Below are positions 34,449 through 42,676 of a stretch of DNA of 64,000 nucleotides, piece after piece; the first letter of the stretch is position 1; each line of letters opens with the position of its first letter. Source of the stretch: Aquitalea magnusonii (lineage in GTDB: Bacteria; Pseudomonadota; Gammaproteobacteria; Burkholderiales; Chromobacteriaceae); assembly GCF_003202035.1 (NCBI RefSeq), contig NZ_QJKC01000013.1, positions 62,001 to 126,000 on the forward strand. The letters run 5' to 3'. A program made the translations under genes and the position numbers. A model generated the notes under the pieces. The model did no database searches, was not told where the DNA came from, and was given only the letters and a program-made list of their open reading frames with translations.

Positions 34449-34832
34449 ATGACCAAAGAAATCATCCATACCGAACATGCCCCGGCCGCCATCGGTGCTT
34501 ACTCCCAGGCCGTGAAGGCTGGCAACACCGTTTACCTGTCCGGCCAGATCCCGCTGGACCCGGCCAGCATGACCGTGGTGGAAGGTGGCTTTGCCGCTGA
34601 AACCCATCAGGTATTCAAGAACCTGAAAGCCGTGTGCGAAGCTGCCGGCGGCAGCCTGGATCAGATCGTCAAGCTCAATGCCTACCTGACCGACCTGTCC
34701 AACTTCGCTACCTTTAACGAAATCATGGGCCAGTACTTCAGCCAGCCTTACCCGGCACGTGCTGCCGTGGGCGTGGCCAGCCTGCCCAAGGGCGTACAAG
34801 TGGAAGCCGAAGCGGTACTGTTCCTGGGCTGA
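34449..34832 (+). CDS. ridA: RidA family reactive-intermediate deaminase
   Basis: 127 residues; hydrolyses 2-aminoacrylate and related enamines or imines released by PLP enzymes. Motifs: [19 protein letters not shown] near the N-terminus (residues 17-35), NAYLTD, and [13 protein letters not shown] with the catalytic Arg, then VEAEAV. Length is exactly as usual. The ATG follows directly on the hemW stop, with GGGACGGAGACC as ribosome site. A terminator follows. Confidence 0.95.
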   Translation: MTKEIIHTEHAPAAIGAYSQAVKAGNTVYLSGQIPLDPASMTVVEGGFAAETHQVFKNLKAVCEAAGGSLDQIVKLNAYLTDLSNFATFNEIMGQYFSQPYPARAAVGVASLPKGVQVEAEAVLFLG

Positions 34833-34854
34833 TTTTTCGCTCTGGACGCACAGA

Positions 34855-34882
34855 AACAGGCGATTGCGGTCGCCTGTTTTTT
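34855..34882 (+). terminator. Intrinsic terminator after ridA
   Basis: AACAGGCGA (34855-34863), loop TTGCGG, TCGCCTGTT (34870-34878), then a T-run to 34882. Confidence 0.9.
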
Positions 34883-34975
34883 ATTTGCGCAGCGGCCTGC
34901 CTGATGGCGCAGCAGCCAGCACAGGCGGAATCGGCTCTTATCAGGAGTCCGAACCCTCCTGCCGGAGTGCTGGCC

Positions 34976-35413
34976 ATGTCGCGAGTTCTTGTCTTGTTAT
35001 GCGGGTTGCTGCTGCCGGCCGGGTTAGCGGCGGCGGTATTCAAGTGCATTGGTCCCCAAGGGCAGCACAGTTATCAGGACCATCCCTGTCCGGCCGATCA
35101 TGTTGCGCACACGCTGCACGGTGGCAGCTTCAGCCTGGTGACGCGTGAACCCTACCAGCTGCGGGCCTTGCAAGACAGCCGGCAGCAAACTGCCAGACAA
35201 GCCGGCACCCTGCAGCAGGAGCAAGCCAAGGCGCAGCAGTTGCGCCAGCGCCAGCTTGTGCAGCAGCGCAAACATTGCAGCCGCCTGCACAACAGACATC
35301 ACACACTGCAGCGCCAGCTGTCGCGCAGTCGTTCTGCCTTGCAAACACAGCGTTTGCAAAGCCGGCTTGCCAGCCTGAGCAAGGACTTGCACGATGCGGC
35401 TTGCCCATCCTGA
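34976..35413 (+). CDS. DUF4124 domain protein, secreted
   Basis: 145 residues. Signal peptide MSRVLVLLCGLLLPAGLAAA, then a short DUF4124-type segment (VFKCIGPQGQHSYQDHPCP) with two cysteines, and a Gln/Arg/Leu-rich C-terminal coiled-coil half with a third and fourth cysteine (HCSRL, AACPS). Predicted periplasmic; function unknown. GGAG about ten bases upstream supports ATG 34976 over an earlier in-frame start that would bury the signal peptide. 12 bases before the PhzF-family gene. Confidence 0.75.
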   Translation: MSRVLVLLCGLLLPAGLAAAVFKCIGPQGQHSYQDHPCPADHVAHTLHGGSFSLVTREPYQLRALQDSRQQTARQAGTLQQEQAKAQQLRQRQLVQQRKHCSRLHNRHHTLQRQLSRSRSALQTQRLQSRLASLSKDLHDAACPS

Positions 35414-35425
35414 ACCGAGACCGCC

Positions 35426-36262
35426 ATGCCGCGCTACACCTATGAAATCGTCAATGTCTTTGCCGAAAGCACCTTTGGCGGCAATCCGCTGGCCGTGTTC
35501 TGCCAGGCCGAGGGGCTGAGCGAGCTGGAAATGCAGCTGCTGGCGCGACAGATGAATTTATCGGAAAGCGTATTCCTGCTGCCTTCCACGCAGGCGGCTG
35601 CCCATTTGCGCATTTTCACGCCCGCACACGAACTCCCTTTTGCGGGCCATCCCACCCTCGGCGCTGCCAGCGTGCTGCATCGCAGGCAAGCCCTGGGAGA
35701 TGCTTTCTCCTTGCAGACGGCCGCCGGGGTGATTCCCATCCGCCAGCAGGACGGTTTGTTCACCCTGCAAGCCAATGCCGCCAGCGAGCGCCCCTCCGGC
35801 CTCAGTGCCGCACAAGCGGCCGCCATGCTGGGCCTGCCGGCGCAGGCGGTGCTGGCCGCGCCCAGCTGGCTGAATACCGGCAGCGAGCAGTTGCTGATCG
35901 CCGCGGCCAGCCGCGATGCAGTGTTGGCCGCGCGCCCGGTGGCCGAGCTGTTTTTGCGCGATGCCTGCCTGTATCCCGGCCGCAGCGTGGCCTATCTGTG
36001 GCATGAGGCGGAGGGGGTGGCGACCGTGCGGCTGTTTTATGGCCAGGATGGTGCGGTGCTGGAGGATCCGGGCACCGGCTCGGCCTGTGCCAATCTGGGT
36101 GGCTGGTGCAGCCTGCACCAGCGCTATCCGCTGCAATGGCGGGTGGAGCAGGGGGCCGTGTTGCAGCGCCCCAATGTATTGCACTTGACGGTGGATGAGG
36201 CGCGTCGTATTTATGTCGGCGGTAAGGTTGTGGCGCTGGCGCAGGGCGTGTTCACTTTGTGA
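35426..36262 (+). CDS. PhzF family isomerase/epimerase
   Basis: 278 residues of the diaminopimelate-epimerase fold. Motifs: GGNPLAVF (18-25), the probable catalytic Glu E47 in LSESVFLLPS, PFAGHPTLGAA, and GTGSACANLGGW near the C-terminus. PhzF itself isomerises a phenazine precursor, but most family members, as here with no phenazine genes nearby, have unknown substrates. Probably transcribed with the DUF4124 gene upstream. Confidence 0.9.
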   Translation: MPRYTYEIVNVFAESTFGGNPLAVFCQAEGLSELEMQLLARQMNLSESVFLLPSTQAAAHLRIFTPAHELPFAGHPTLGAASVLHRRQALGDAFSLQTAAGVIPIRQQDGLFTLQANAASERPSGLSAAQAAAMLGLPAQAVLAAPSWLNTGSEQLLIAAASRDAVLAARPVAELFLRDACLYPGRSVAYLWHEAEGVATVRLFYGQDGAVLEDPGTGSACANLGGWCSLHQRYPLQWRVEQGAVLQRPNVLHLTVDEARRIYVGGKVVALAQGVFTL

Positions 36263-36362
36263 AACAAGCGTATGACTTGACGCAATGCCGACCCCTTGGC
36301 ATGCTAGAGTTGCAGCTCCAAACTAGCGTTTCATAAAGACAGACAACACGAGGAAAGACATC

Positions 36363-36800
36363 ATGAGCAAGTTGTGGAAAGCGGCCGCCCTGGCCCTTGG
36401 ATTGGCCGCATTGTCGCACAGCGTACTGGCTGACAGCCCGATCGGCAGCTGGAAGACCATCGACGATGACACCAAGCAAGCCAAGGCGGTGGTACAGATT
36501 GCCGAAGGCGCCAACGGCGAATTGTCCGGCAAGATCGTCAAGCTGTTCCAGAACCCGGAAGTGGTGTGCGAGGCCTGCGATGGCGACCGCAAGGGCAAGC
36601 CGGTCAACGGCATGACCATTCTGTGGGGGCTGAAGAAAGATGGTGACAGCTGGGCCAACGGCAAGATTCTTGATCCGCATAACGGCAAGGTGTACAGCGC
36701 CAAGATGAAGCTGGTGGAAGGTGGCAAAAAGCTGGAAGTGCGCGGCTTCCTCGGCGTGTCGCTGCTGGGACGCACCCAGGTGTGGGAACGTCAGCAATAA
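36363..36800 (+). CDS. DUF2147 periplasmic protein
   Basis: 145 residues. Signal peptide MSKLWKAAALALGLAALSHSVLA, then a DUF2147 domain: GSWKTIDDDT, DGDRKGKPVNGMTILWGL, GKILDPHNGKVYSAKM and RGFLGVSLLGRTQVW. The domain is a lipocalin-like barrel found in many proteobacteria; its function is not known. One CxxC pair (CEAC) precedes the DGD motif. AGGAAAG lies 6 bases before the ATG. A terminator follows. Confidence 0.88.
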   Translation: MSKLWKAAALALGLAALSHSVLADSPIGSWKTIDDDTKQAKAVVQIAEGANGELSGKIVKLFQNPEVVCEACDGDRKGKPVNGMTILWGLKKDGDSWANGKILDPHNGKVYSAKMKLVEGGKKLEVRGFLGVSLLGRTQVWERQQ

Positions 36801-36822
36801 TCCTGTCCGCTGCGACAGTCAG

Positions 36823-36858
36823 GGCGGAGTGCCGGCAGCGGCCTCCGCCTTGTTTTTT
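36823..36858 (+). terminator. Intrinsic terminator after the DUF2147 gene
   Basis: GGCGGAG (36823-36829) pairs with CTCCGCC (36843-36849), followed by TTGTTTTTT. It ends 18 bases before recG. Confidence 0.82.
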
Positions 36859-36875
36859 GGGTACAATCGGCGCTG

Positions 36876-38924
36876 ATGACCCATGCCAACGACCTCGCCG
36901 GCCAGCCGCTCAATGTAGCGCCAGCCCTGGCCAAGAAACTCGAAAAACTCGGCCTGCGCCGGCGCTTTGACCTGGTGTTGCACCTGCCGCTGCGCTACGA
37001 AGACGAAACCCATCTCTACCCGATCACGGCCGCGCCCTACGGCCAGCCGGTGCTGGTGGAGGGGCGGGTGATTGCGCACGAAGTCCAATTCCGTCCGCGC
37101 AAGCAGCTGCTGGTGCGTATCGAAGACGCCAGCGGCGTGCTGCTGCTGCGCTTCATCCATTTTTATCCCAGCCAGCTCAAGCAGTTTGCCGATGGCGCGC
37201 TGCTGCGTGCCATGGGCGAGATCCGTCGTGGTTTTCATGGTGACGAGATGGTGCACCCGAAAACCCGCGAAGTGGTTGATGGCACACCGCTGGCGGAAAG
37301 CCTGACGCCGGTCTATCCCACCGTCAATGGCGTGACCCAGCCCATGCTGCGCAAGCTGATCCGCAGCGAACTGCAAAGCCTGCCATTGCCGGAAACCCTG
37401 CCACCCTCCGTCATTGCCCATTTGCAGCTGCAAAGCTTTGCCGATGCCGTGCGGCTCTTGCATTCACCGCCACCGGAATACAGTGCCAGCCAGCTGAGCG
37501 AGCCGGCCTTGCCGGCCTGGCAAAGGCTGAAGTTTGACGAGCTGATGGCGCAGCAGCTGTCGATGCGTCTGGCTTATCGCGCCAGACGGCAGGGCCGGGC
37601 CCCGGTGGTGCGTGGCAGTGGTCGCCTGCGCGAAGCCATGTTTGCCAGCTTGCCCTTCCATCTCACCGCGGCACAGCGCAAGGTGCTGGACGAAATCGAT
37701 ACCGATCTGGCACAGGCCCACCCCATGCATCGCTTGTTGCAAGGTGATGTGGGCAGCGGCAAAACCGTGGTAGCCGCATTGGCCGCACTCACCGCCATCG
37801 AGGCCGGATTCCAGGTAGCACTGATGGCCCCCACGGAAATCCTGGCCGAGCAGCATTATCGCAAGCTGTCCGGCTGGCTGGAGCCCTTGGGGCTGACGGT
37901 GAGCTGGCTCTCCGGCAGCCTGCGCAAAAAGCAGAAAGCACTGGCGCTGGAGCAGATGGCCAGTGGTGCGGCCCATCTGGTGGTGGGAACGCATGCGCTG
38001 TTTCAGGACGGGGTGGATTTCGCCCGGCTGGGGCTGGCCATTGTCGATGAGCAGCACCGTTTCGGGGTCGGACAGCGGCTGGCACTCAAGCAAAAGGGCC
38101 AGGAACCGCATCAGCTGATGATGTCGGCCACGCCGATTCCGCGCACCCTGGCCATGAGTTTTTACGCCGATCTGGATGTATCGGTGATCGACGAATTACC
38201 ACCGGGCCGTACCCCGATAGTCACCAAGCTGATCAACAGCAGTCGGCGCGAAGAAGTCGTCGATTTCGTGCACAAGACCTGCAGCGAAGGTCAGCAGGTG
38301 TACTGGGTGTGCCCGCTGATCGAGGAGTCGGAAACCCTGCAGCTGCAGACGGCAGTGGAAACCCACCGCCAGTTGGCCGCCCAGCTGGGGCAGTGGCATG
38401 TCGGCCTGCTGCACGGCCGGATGAAAGCGGATGAAAAGGCGGCGGTCATGGCCGCTTTTGGCAGTAACCAGCTGCAAATCCTGGTGGCCACCACCGTCAT
38501 CGAAGTCGGCGTGGATGTGCCCAATGCCTCGCTGATGGTGATCGAGCATGCCGAGCGCATGGGGCTGGCCCAGTTGCACCAGCTGCGTGGCCGGGTAGGG
38601 CGCGGCAGTGCCCGCAGTGTCTGCATGCTGCTGTTTGAAAATCCGCTGTCTGATGTGGCCAAGGCACGCTTGAAAGTCATTTACGAGAATGTCGATGGTT
38701 TCGAGATCGCCCGCCAGGATTTGCTGATTCGTGGGCCGGGTGAATTCCTGGGTGCCCGGCAAAGCGGCGTGCCCATGCTGCGTTTTGCCAATCTGGAAGA
38801 GGATATTGCCCTGCTGGAGGCGGCACGGGAGCTGGCACCGGAAATCCTCTCGCGCTGGCCGGAAGCGGCAGAAGCCCATCTGGAGCGCTGGCTGTCTGGC
38901 CGCGAACAGTTTCTTACCGCATGA
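36876..38924 (+). CDS. recG: ATP-dependent DNA helicase RecG
   Basis: Branch-migration helicase that reverses stalled replication forks and processes Holliday junctions. 682 residues, usual length. N-terminal wedge/OB domain (about 1-230), then the two helicase lobes: Walker A GDVGSGKT (about 290-297), DEQHRFG in place of DEAH, motif III SATPIPRT, and GRVGRG for motif VI. A C-terminal TRG-motif region follows (QDLLIRGPGEFLGARQSG). ATG 36876 follows closely on a terminator, so its promoter must overlap that terminator or be upstream. Confidence 0.96.
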   Translation: MTHANDLAGQPLNVAPALAKKLEKLGLRRRFDLVLHLPLRYEDETHLYPITAAPYGQPVLVEGRVIAHEVQFRPRKQLLVRIEDASGVLLLRFIHFYPSQLKQFADGALLRAMGEIRRGFHGDEMVHPKTREVVDGTPLAESLTPVYPTVNGVTQPMLRKLIRSELQSLPLPETLPPSVIAHLQLQSFADAVRLLHSPPPEYSASQLSEPALPAWQRLKFDELMAQQLSMRLAYRARRQGRAPVVRGSGRLREAMFASLPFHLTAAQRKVLDEIDTDLAQAHPMHRLLQGDVGSGKTVVAALAALTAIEAGFQVALMAPTEILAEQHYRKLSGWLEPLGLTVSWLSGSLRKKQKALALEQMASGAAHLVVGTHALFQDGVDFARLGLAIVDEQHRFGVGQRLALKQKGQEPHQLMMSATPIPRTLAMSFYADLDVSVIDELPPGRTPIVTKLINSSRREEVVDFVHKTCSEGQQVYWVCPLIEESETLQLQTAVETHRQLAAQLGQWHVGLLHGRMKADEKAAVMAAFGSNQLQILVATTVIEVGVDVPNASLMVIEHAERMGLAQLHQLRGRVGRGSARSVCMLLFENPLSDVAKARLKVIYENVDGFEIARQDLLIRGPGEFLGARQSGVPMLRFANLEEDIALLEAARELAPEILSRWPEAAEAHLERWLSGREQFLTA

Positions 38925-39036
38925 ATCCCGTCAGAGCAGCGGCACAGACAGCTGGATGGGCGGATGCCTTGGTGGGCGCAGCGCCTTGTCGCGAGCGACC
39001 GCTGCAACATCCGCGCAGCGCAGGTCTGGGCCGGGC

Positions 39037-39068
39037 AAAAAAAGCGCCTCATCCGTAGGGATGAGGCG
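39037..39068 (-). terminator. Intrinsic terminator on the minus strand, 5' of no annotated gene
   Basis: Stem 39045-39054/39059-39068 with loop GTAG, seven T in the minus strand (39043-39037). pit has its own terminator further upstream, so this one is likely to end the candidate small RNA. Confidence 0.85.
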
Positions 39069-39130
39069 TCAAGGGATTGCTGCAAACAACAAAGGAGAAA
39101 CCATGATGAAACGTGATTATATTAGCAAAT
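39037..39130 (-). ncRNA. Candidate Anr-regulated small RNA
   Basis: Read on the minus strand: an Anr/FNR box (39180-39167), possible -10 elements CATAAA (39142-39137) or TATAAT (39121-39116), a 5' part ending in CU-rich TTTCTCCTTTGTT, and then a 10-base-pair GC-rich stem (CGCCTCATCC/GGATGAGGCG) with seven U. Size about 70-95 nt depending on start. The CU-rich segment is complementary to a Shine-Dalgarno sequence, as in several anaerobically induced small RNAs (E. coli FnrS; Neisseria has an FNR-dependent AniS). No other transcript would use this terminator. No homology search was done; start site is not fixed. Confidence 0.45.
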
Positions 39131-39132
39131 AA
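39103..39132 (+). other. Nine-codon frame with perfect ribosome site
   Basis: AAAGGAG (39091-39097), five-base spacer, then ATG ATG AAA CGT GAT TAT ATT AGC AAA followed by TAA TAA: peptide MMKRDYISK. It could be a translated micro-frame, but it is equally explained as the mirror of the anti-ribosome-site region of the minus-strand small-RNA candidate. Confidence 0.25.
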
Positions 39133-39166
39133 TAAATTTATGAATCAATGCTGGAGAATCACTTGC

Positions 39167-39180
39167 TTGATGCAGGTCAA
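39167..39180. promoter_or_regulatory. Anr/FNR binding site in the recG-pit intergenic region
   Basis: TTGAT-GCAG-GTCAA: 9 of 10 fixed bases of TTGAT-N4-ATCAA, and a perfect TTGA-N6-TCAA. No protein gene starts nearby; the box lies 25-50 bases upstream of possible minus-strand -10 elements of the small-RNA candidate. Confidence 0.6.
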
Positions 39181-39208
39181 GCGCGATCCGGCATGATGAG
39201 CATCATAG

Positions 39209-39231
39209 AAAAAGCCGCCCGTGGGCGGCTT
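39209..39231 (-). terminator. Intrinsic terminator of pit
   Basis: On the minus strand: AAGCCGCCC, loop AC, GGGCGGCTT, then TTTTT (complement of A-run 39209-39213). About 20 bases after the pit stop. Confidence 0.85.
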
Positions 39232-39252
39232 GATCGATAGCAGCAGGCCGTA

Positions 39253-40713
39253 TTACTTCAGCCAGTTGCTGGCCAGGTAGTACAGGCCGCCAGACAACAG
39301 CATGGCTACCGGCATGGTAAACAACCAGGCCAGCAGAATGGAGCGCACGGTAGACCACTGCAGGCCGGCCTTGTCGGCCACCATGGTACCGGCCACGCCG
39401 CTGGACAACACATGCGTGGTCGAAACCGGCAAGCCAAACTGACTGGCCAGGCCGATGGATACCGCGGCAGTCAGCTGGGCCGACATCCCCTGGGCATAGG
39501 TCATGTCTTTCTTGCCGATGCCTTCACCAACAGTCTTCACCACGCGACGCCAGCCAATCATGGTGCCGCCGCCCAGAGCCAGCGCCACCGCGATGATGAC
39601 CCAGGTCGGGGCGTATTCGGTGGTGACGGTCAGATCTTTGCGCAGATTGTTCAGCAACTGCTTGTCATCGCTGCTCAGATTGGGCAGGGAGCCCGCCTTC
39701 TTCGCGGCATCGTCCAGGCAGAGCAGGTCGGTGCGGACGTCCCAGCGCTTGCTATCCGGCAGATTGCGATACGTGCTGCCATCGCCCAGGGCGGCAATCA
39801 GCTTGTCCGCCGTTTGCAGGGTATCGCGCGGGCGGCAATCGTGGATATTGCTGCCGGCGGCAGCCGGCTTGAACATGCTATCCAGTTCGTTCTGATGACG
39901 ATTGTAGAACTGTTGCAGATGCAGGGCGGCATCGCGGGTGCGTTCGATCTGGTAAGGCGTGCTGTCCAGATTCAGTACATATTTCGCCGGGACGATGCCG
40001 ATCAGCACCAGCATGATCAGGCCGACCCCTTTTTGGCCGTCATTCGAACCATGCGAGAAGCTCACGCCCATGGAGCTGACGATCAGCATGAAGCGCATCC
40101 AGAACGGCGGGTGCTTGCGCCCCTCAACCTGCTGCCGCTGGAAAGGCGTCTTGTGCATATTGCTTTGCGGACGGGCACGGCGCAGGGCCAGTACCAGCAG
40201 GCCGGACAACAGTGCACCGACCAGCGGCGAACACAGCAGCGAGGCACCGACATCAATCGCCTTGCCCCAGTTGACACCTTGTGCCAGCGGCGTGCCGTTG
40301 ATCAGGCTGTTGGCCAGGCCCACGCCGAGAATGGCACCAATCAGGGTATGCGAGCTGGAGGCGGGCAAACCGAAATACCAGGTACCCAGATTCCAGGCAA
40401 TGGCGGCGGCCAGCAGGGCGAACACCATGGCCATGCCGCGAGCGGTATTGACCGAAACCAGCAGATCCACTGGCAGCAGATGCACGATGGCATAGGCGAC
40501 GGCCAGGCCGCCGGTCAATACGCCGAGAAAGTTGAACACGCCAGAGGCAAACACCGCCAGCCGGGGCTTCATCGACTGGGTATAAATGACGGTGGCAACG
40601 GCATTGGCCGTATCGTGAAAACCGTTGATGAACTCGAAGGCCAGGACAAAGCCCAGCGACAAAATCAGGGTGATGGCCACATGAGTGTCCAGCCCTGCAA
40701 AGAGGTCCAGCAT
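39253..40713 (-). CDS. pitA: Low-affinity inorganic phosphate transporter (Pit family)
   Basis: 486 residues, about 10-12 membrane segments. PHO4 signature near each end: FEFINGFHDTANAVAT (N-terminal) and GLASQFGLPVSTTHVLSSGVAG (C-terminal, given as FGLPVSTTHVLSSG), plus SFSHGSNDGQKGVGL in the middle. A large soluble loop (about 250-360) separates the two halves, as in E. coli PitA. Transports metal-phosphate with protons. The frame opens with TTG 20 codons earlier; ATG 40713 is preferred. It lies downstream of pstSCAB in the same orientation, so low- and high-affinity phosphate uptake are clustered. Confidence 0.93.
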   Translation of the reverse strand: MLDLFAGLDTHVAITLILSLGFVLAFEFINGFHDTANAVATVIYTQSMKPRLAVFASGVFNFLGVLTGGLAVAYAIVHLLPVDLLVSVNTARGMAMVFALLAAAIAWNLGTWYFGLPASSSHTLIGAILGVGLANSLINGTPLAQGVNWGKAIDVGASLLCSPLVGALLSGLLVLALRRARPQSNMHKTPFQRQQVEGRKHPPFWMRFMLIVSSMGVSFSHGSNDGQKGVGLIMLVLIGIVPAKYVLNLDSTPYQIERTRDAALHLQQFYNRHQNELDSMFKPAAAGSNIHDCRPRDTLQTADKLIAALGDGSTYRNLPDSKRWDVRTDLLCLDDAAKKAGSLPNLSSDDKQLLNNLRKDLTVTTEYAPTWVIIAVALALGGGTMIGWRRVVKTVGEGIGKKDMTYAQGMSAQLTAAVSIGLASQFGLPVSTTHVLSSGVAGTMVADKAGLQWSTVRSILLAWLFTMPVAMLLSGGLYYLASNWLK

Positions 40714-40784
40714 GATCGTGAAAATCGTGTGAAGGAAAGCCGGGATTGTTGAGTCCAGGCCGGTATGCGTCAAGTAAATGAAAC

Positions 40785-40862
40785 AAAAAAAACCGGGCTT
40801 GTCGTATTCCCGTCGCGTGAAAGTGGCCCTTCTTGACAGGGCGGGTTTTCACCCGGTTTTTT
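40785..40862 (-). promoter_or_regulatory. Nested hairpin with U-run in the pit leader
   Basis: AAAAAACCGGG (from 40862 leftwards on minus) pairs with CCCGGTTTTTTTT ending at 40785, a stem of 11 base pairs with a 50-base loop that itself forms GCCCT-GTCAAGA-AGGGC. The U-run comes at the 3' side on the minus strand, about 70 bases before the pit start. It may be a second pst terminator or a structured attenuating leader for pit. Confidence 0.45.
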
Positions 40863-40922
40863 CAGGCTTTGTCCGCAGTCTGTCGCACGCTTTCATGCTG
40901 AAAACGGCTGCCCTGCAAAACA

Positions 40923-40954
40923 ACACCCCGCGTGCATGACAGCAGGCGGGGTGT
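40923..40954 (-). terminator. Terminator of the pst operon
   Basis: ACACCCCGC (40923-40931) pairs with GCGGGGTGT (40946-40954); on the minus strand the right side is followed by TGTTTTG. It lies 20 bases after the pstB stop. Confidence 0.75.
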
Positions 40955-40972
40955 CGCTGGGGGAGGACAGAA

Positions 40973-41737
40973 TCAGCCGAATTTGCCGGTGATGTAATCC
41001 TCGGTAGCCTTTTGTTTTGGCGCCGTGAAGATATTGTCGGTTTCGCCGAATTCCACCAGCTCGCCCAGATACATATAAGCGGTGAAGTCGGACACCCGGG
41101 CCGCCTGCTGCATATTGTGCGTCACGATGGCGATGGTGTAGTCCTCTTTCAGTTCATGAATGAGTTCTTCGATGTGCGCCGTGGAAATCGGGTCCAGTGC
41201 CGAGGTCGGTTCGTCCAGCAGCAGCACTTCCGGGCGCGAGGCGACCGCACGGGCAATGCACAGACGCTGCTGCTGACCACCGGACAGCGAGTTACCCGAC
41301 TGTTTCAGCTTGTCCTTCACTTCATCCCACAGCGCAGCCTTGCGCAGCGCCCACTCCACCCGGTCGTCCATTTCGGTCTTGGCCAGCTTCTCGTACAGCT
41401 TCACCCCGAAGGTGATGTTGTCGTAGATGGACATCGGGAAAGGAGTCGGCTTCTGGAACACCATGCCCACCTTGGCGCGCAGCAGGTTGATATCCACATC
41501 ACGGCCCAGGATGTTGTTGCCGTCCAGCAGGATTTCACCTTCGGAGCGCAGCCCCGGATACAGCTCGTACATGCGGTTGAAGGTGCGCAGCAGGGTCGAT
41601 TTACCGCAACCGGACGGGCCGATGAAGGCCGTGACCATGCGCGGGGCAATATCCAGATTGATGTTCTTCAATGCGTGGAAGTTGCCGTAGAAAAAGTTCA
41701 GATTCTTGACCTGAAGCTTGACGTTGTTATCAGCCAT
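40973..41737 (-). CDS. pstB: Phosphate ABC transporter ATPase
   Basis: ATP-binding subunit of PstSCAB. From ATG 41737 it is 254 residues. Walker [10 protein letters not shown], PstB-type Q-loop FQKPTPFP, signature [14 protein letters not shown], Walker [14 protein letters not shown], and H-loop VTHNMQQA. An ATG nine bases earlier exists, but the ribosome site AAGG touches it, so the second ATG is preferred. Last gene of the operon. Confidence 0.96.
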   Translation of the reverse strand: MADNNVKLQVKNLNFFYGNFHALKNINLDIAPRMVTAFIGPSGCGKSTLLRTFNRMYELYPGLRSEGEILLDGNNILGRDVDINLLRAKVGMVFQKPTPFPMSIYDNITFGVKLYEKLAKTEMDDRVEWALRKAALWDEVKDKLKQSGNSLSGGQQQRLCIARAVASRPEVLLLDEPTSALDPISTAHIEELIHELKEDYTIAIVTHNMQQAARVSDFTAYMYLGELVEFGETDNIFTAPKQKATEDYITGKFG

Positions 41738-41749
41738 AGTCGTCATGCC

Positions 41750-42661
41750 TTAATGCGATTGGGTTTTCTGGCTGCCCATCCAGCGGGCAAGGATATTAAG
41801 CGTCAACACGCTCAGGGTAATCAGCAACGCACCGGTCCAGGCCAGGGTGTGCCAGTCTTCATACGGGCTCATGGCAAACTGGAAAATCACGATGGGCAGG
41901 TTGGCCATCGGCTGGTTCATATTGCTGTTGAAGAACTGGTTGTTCAGCGCGGTAAACAGCAAGGGCGCGGTTTCACCCGAAATACGGGCAATGGCCAGCA
42001 GGATGCCGGTCAGCACGCCGGCCTTGGCCGAACGCAGGGTCACATAGAGGGTGATTTTCCACTGCGGTGCCCCCAGTGCGGCAGCGGCTTCGCGCAGGGT
42101 GTTGGGCACCAGGCGCAGCATGTTTTCCGTGGTGCGTACCACAACCGGAATCACCAGCAGTGCCAGTGCCAGCGAGCCGGCCCAGCCGGAGAAGTGCCCG
42201 ACGCTGACAACATACACTTCATAGACAAACAGGCCGATCACGATGGACGGTGCCGACAGCAGGATGTCGTTGATGAAGCGGGTGGCCGGTGCCAGCCAGC
42301 CGCGCTGACCGAACTCCGCCAGGTAAATGCCCGCCAGGATGCCGATCGGCGTGCCGATCAGCGTGCCGAAAAGGGTCATGGCCAGGCTGCCGTAAATGGC
42401 ATTGGCCAGACCGCCCTGGGCGCCGGGAGGCGGCGTGCTCTGGGTGAACACCTGCATATTGATGCCGGACAGGCCGTGCTGCAGCAGGGTGATCAGAATC
42501 CAGAACAGCCAGAACAGGCCAAAAGCCATCGTCAGGGTGGATGCACCCATATTGAAGGCATTCACCAGACGGCGACGACGATAGATAGAAGTATTCATGG
42601 TGCTGCTGCTTCCGCTGCGATCCTGAACATTCAGGGATTCGCTCAATGTGCTGTTAGCCAT
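41750..42661 (-). CDS. pstA: Phosphate ABC transporter permease
   Basis: 303 residues, six membrane segments, MetI-type permease fold with the EAA-like loop [14 protein letters not shown]. An N-terminal Ser/Arg-rich extension (about 40 residues) precedes the first membrane helix. It pairs with PstC in the membrane and couples to PstB. Its stop is 12 bases from the pstB start. The start gives a slightly long N-terminus; an internal ATG 17 codons later is possible. Confidence 0.94.
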   Translation of the reverse strand: MANSTLSESLNVQDRSGSSSTMNTSIYRRRRLVNAFNMGASTLTMAFGLFWLFWILITLLQHGLSGINMQVFTQSTPPPGAQGGLANAIYGSLAMTLFGTLIGTPIGILAGIYLAEFGQRGWLAPATRFINDILLSAPSIVIGLFVYEVYVVSVGHFSGWAGSLALALLVIPVVVRTTENMLRLVPNTLREAAAALGAPQWKITLYVTLRSAKAGVLTGILLAIARISGETAPLLFTALNNQFFNSNMNQPMANLPIVIFQFAMSPYEDWHTLAWTGALLITLSVLTLNILARWMGSQKTQSH

Positions 42662-42676
42662 GATGATAGCGCCTTG

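Larger units (their letters stand above)
38925..39252. other. Intergenic region between convergent recG and pit
   Basis: 328 bases between two convergent genes. It holds, left to right: a minus-strand intrinsic terminator (39037-39068), a CU-rich/anti-Shine-Dalgarno segment facing minus (read on plus as AAAGGAG followed by a nine-codon frame), minus-strand -10-like TATAAT (39116-39121), an Anr/FNR box (39167-39180) and the pit terminator (39209-39231). No standard protein gene is visible. Confidence 0.8.
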
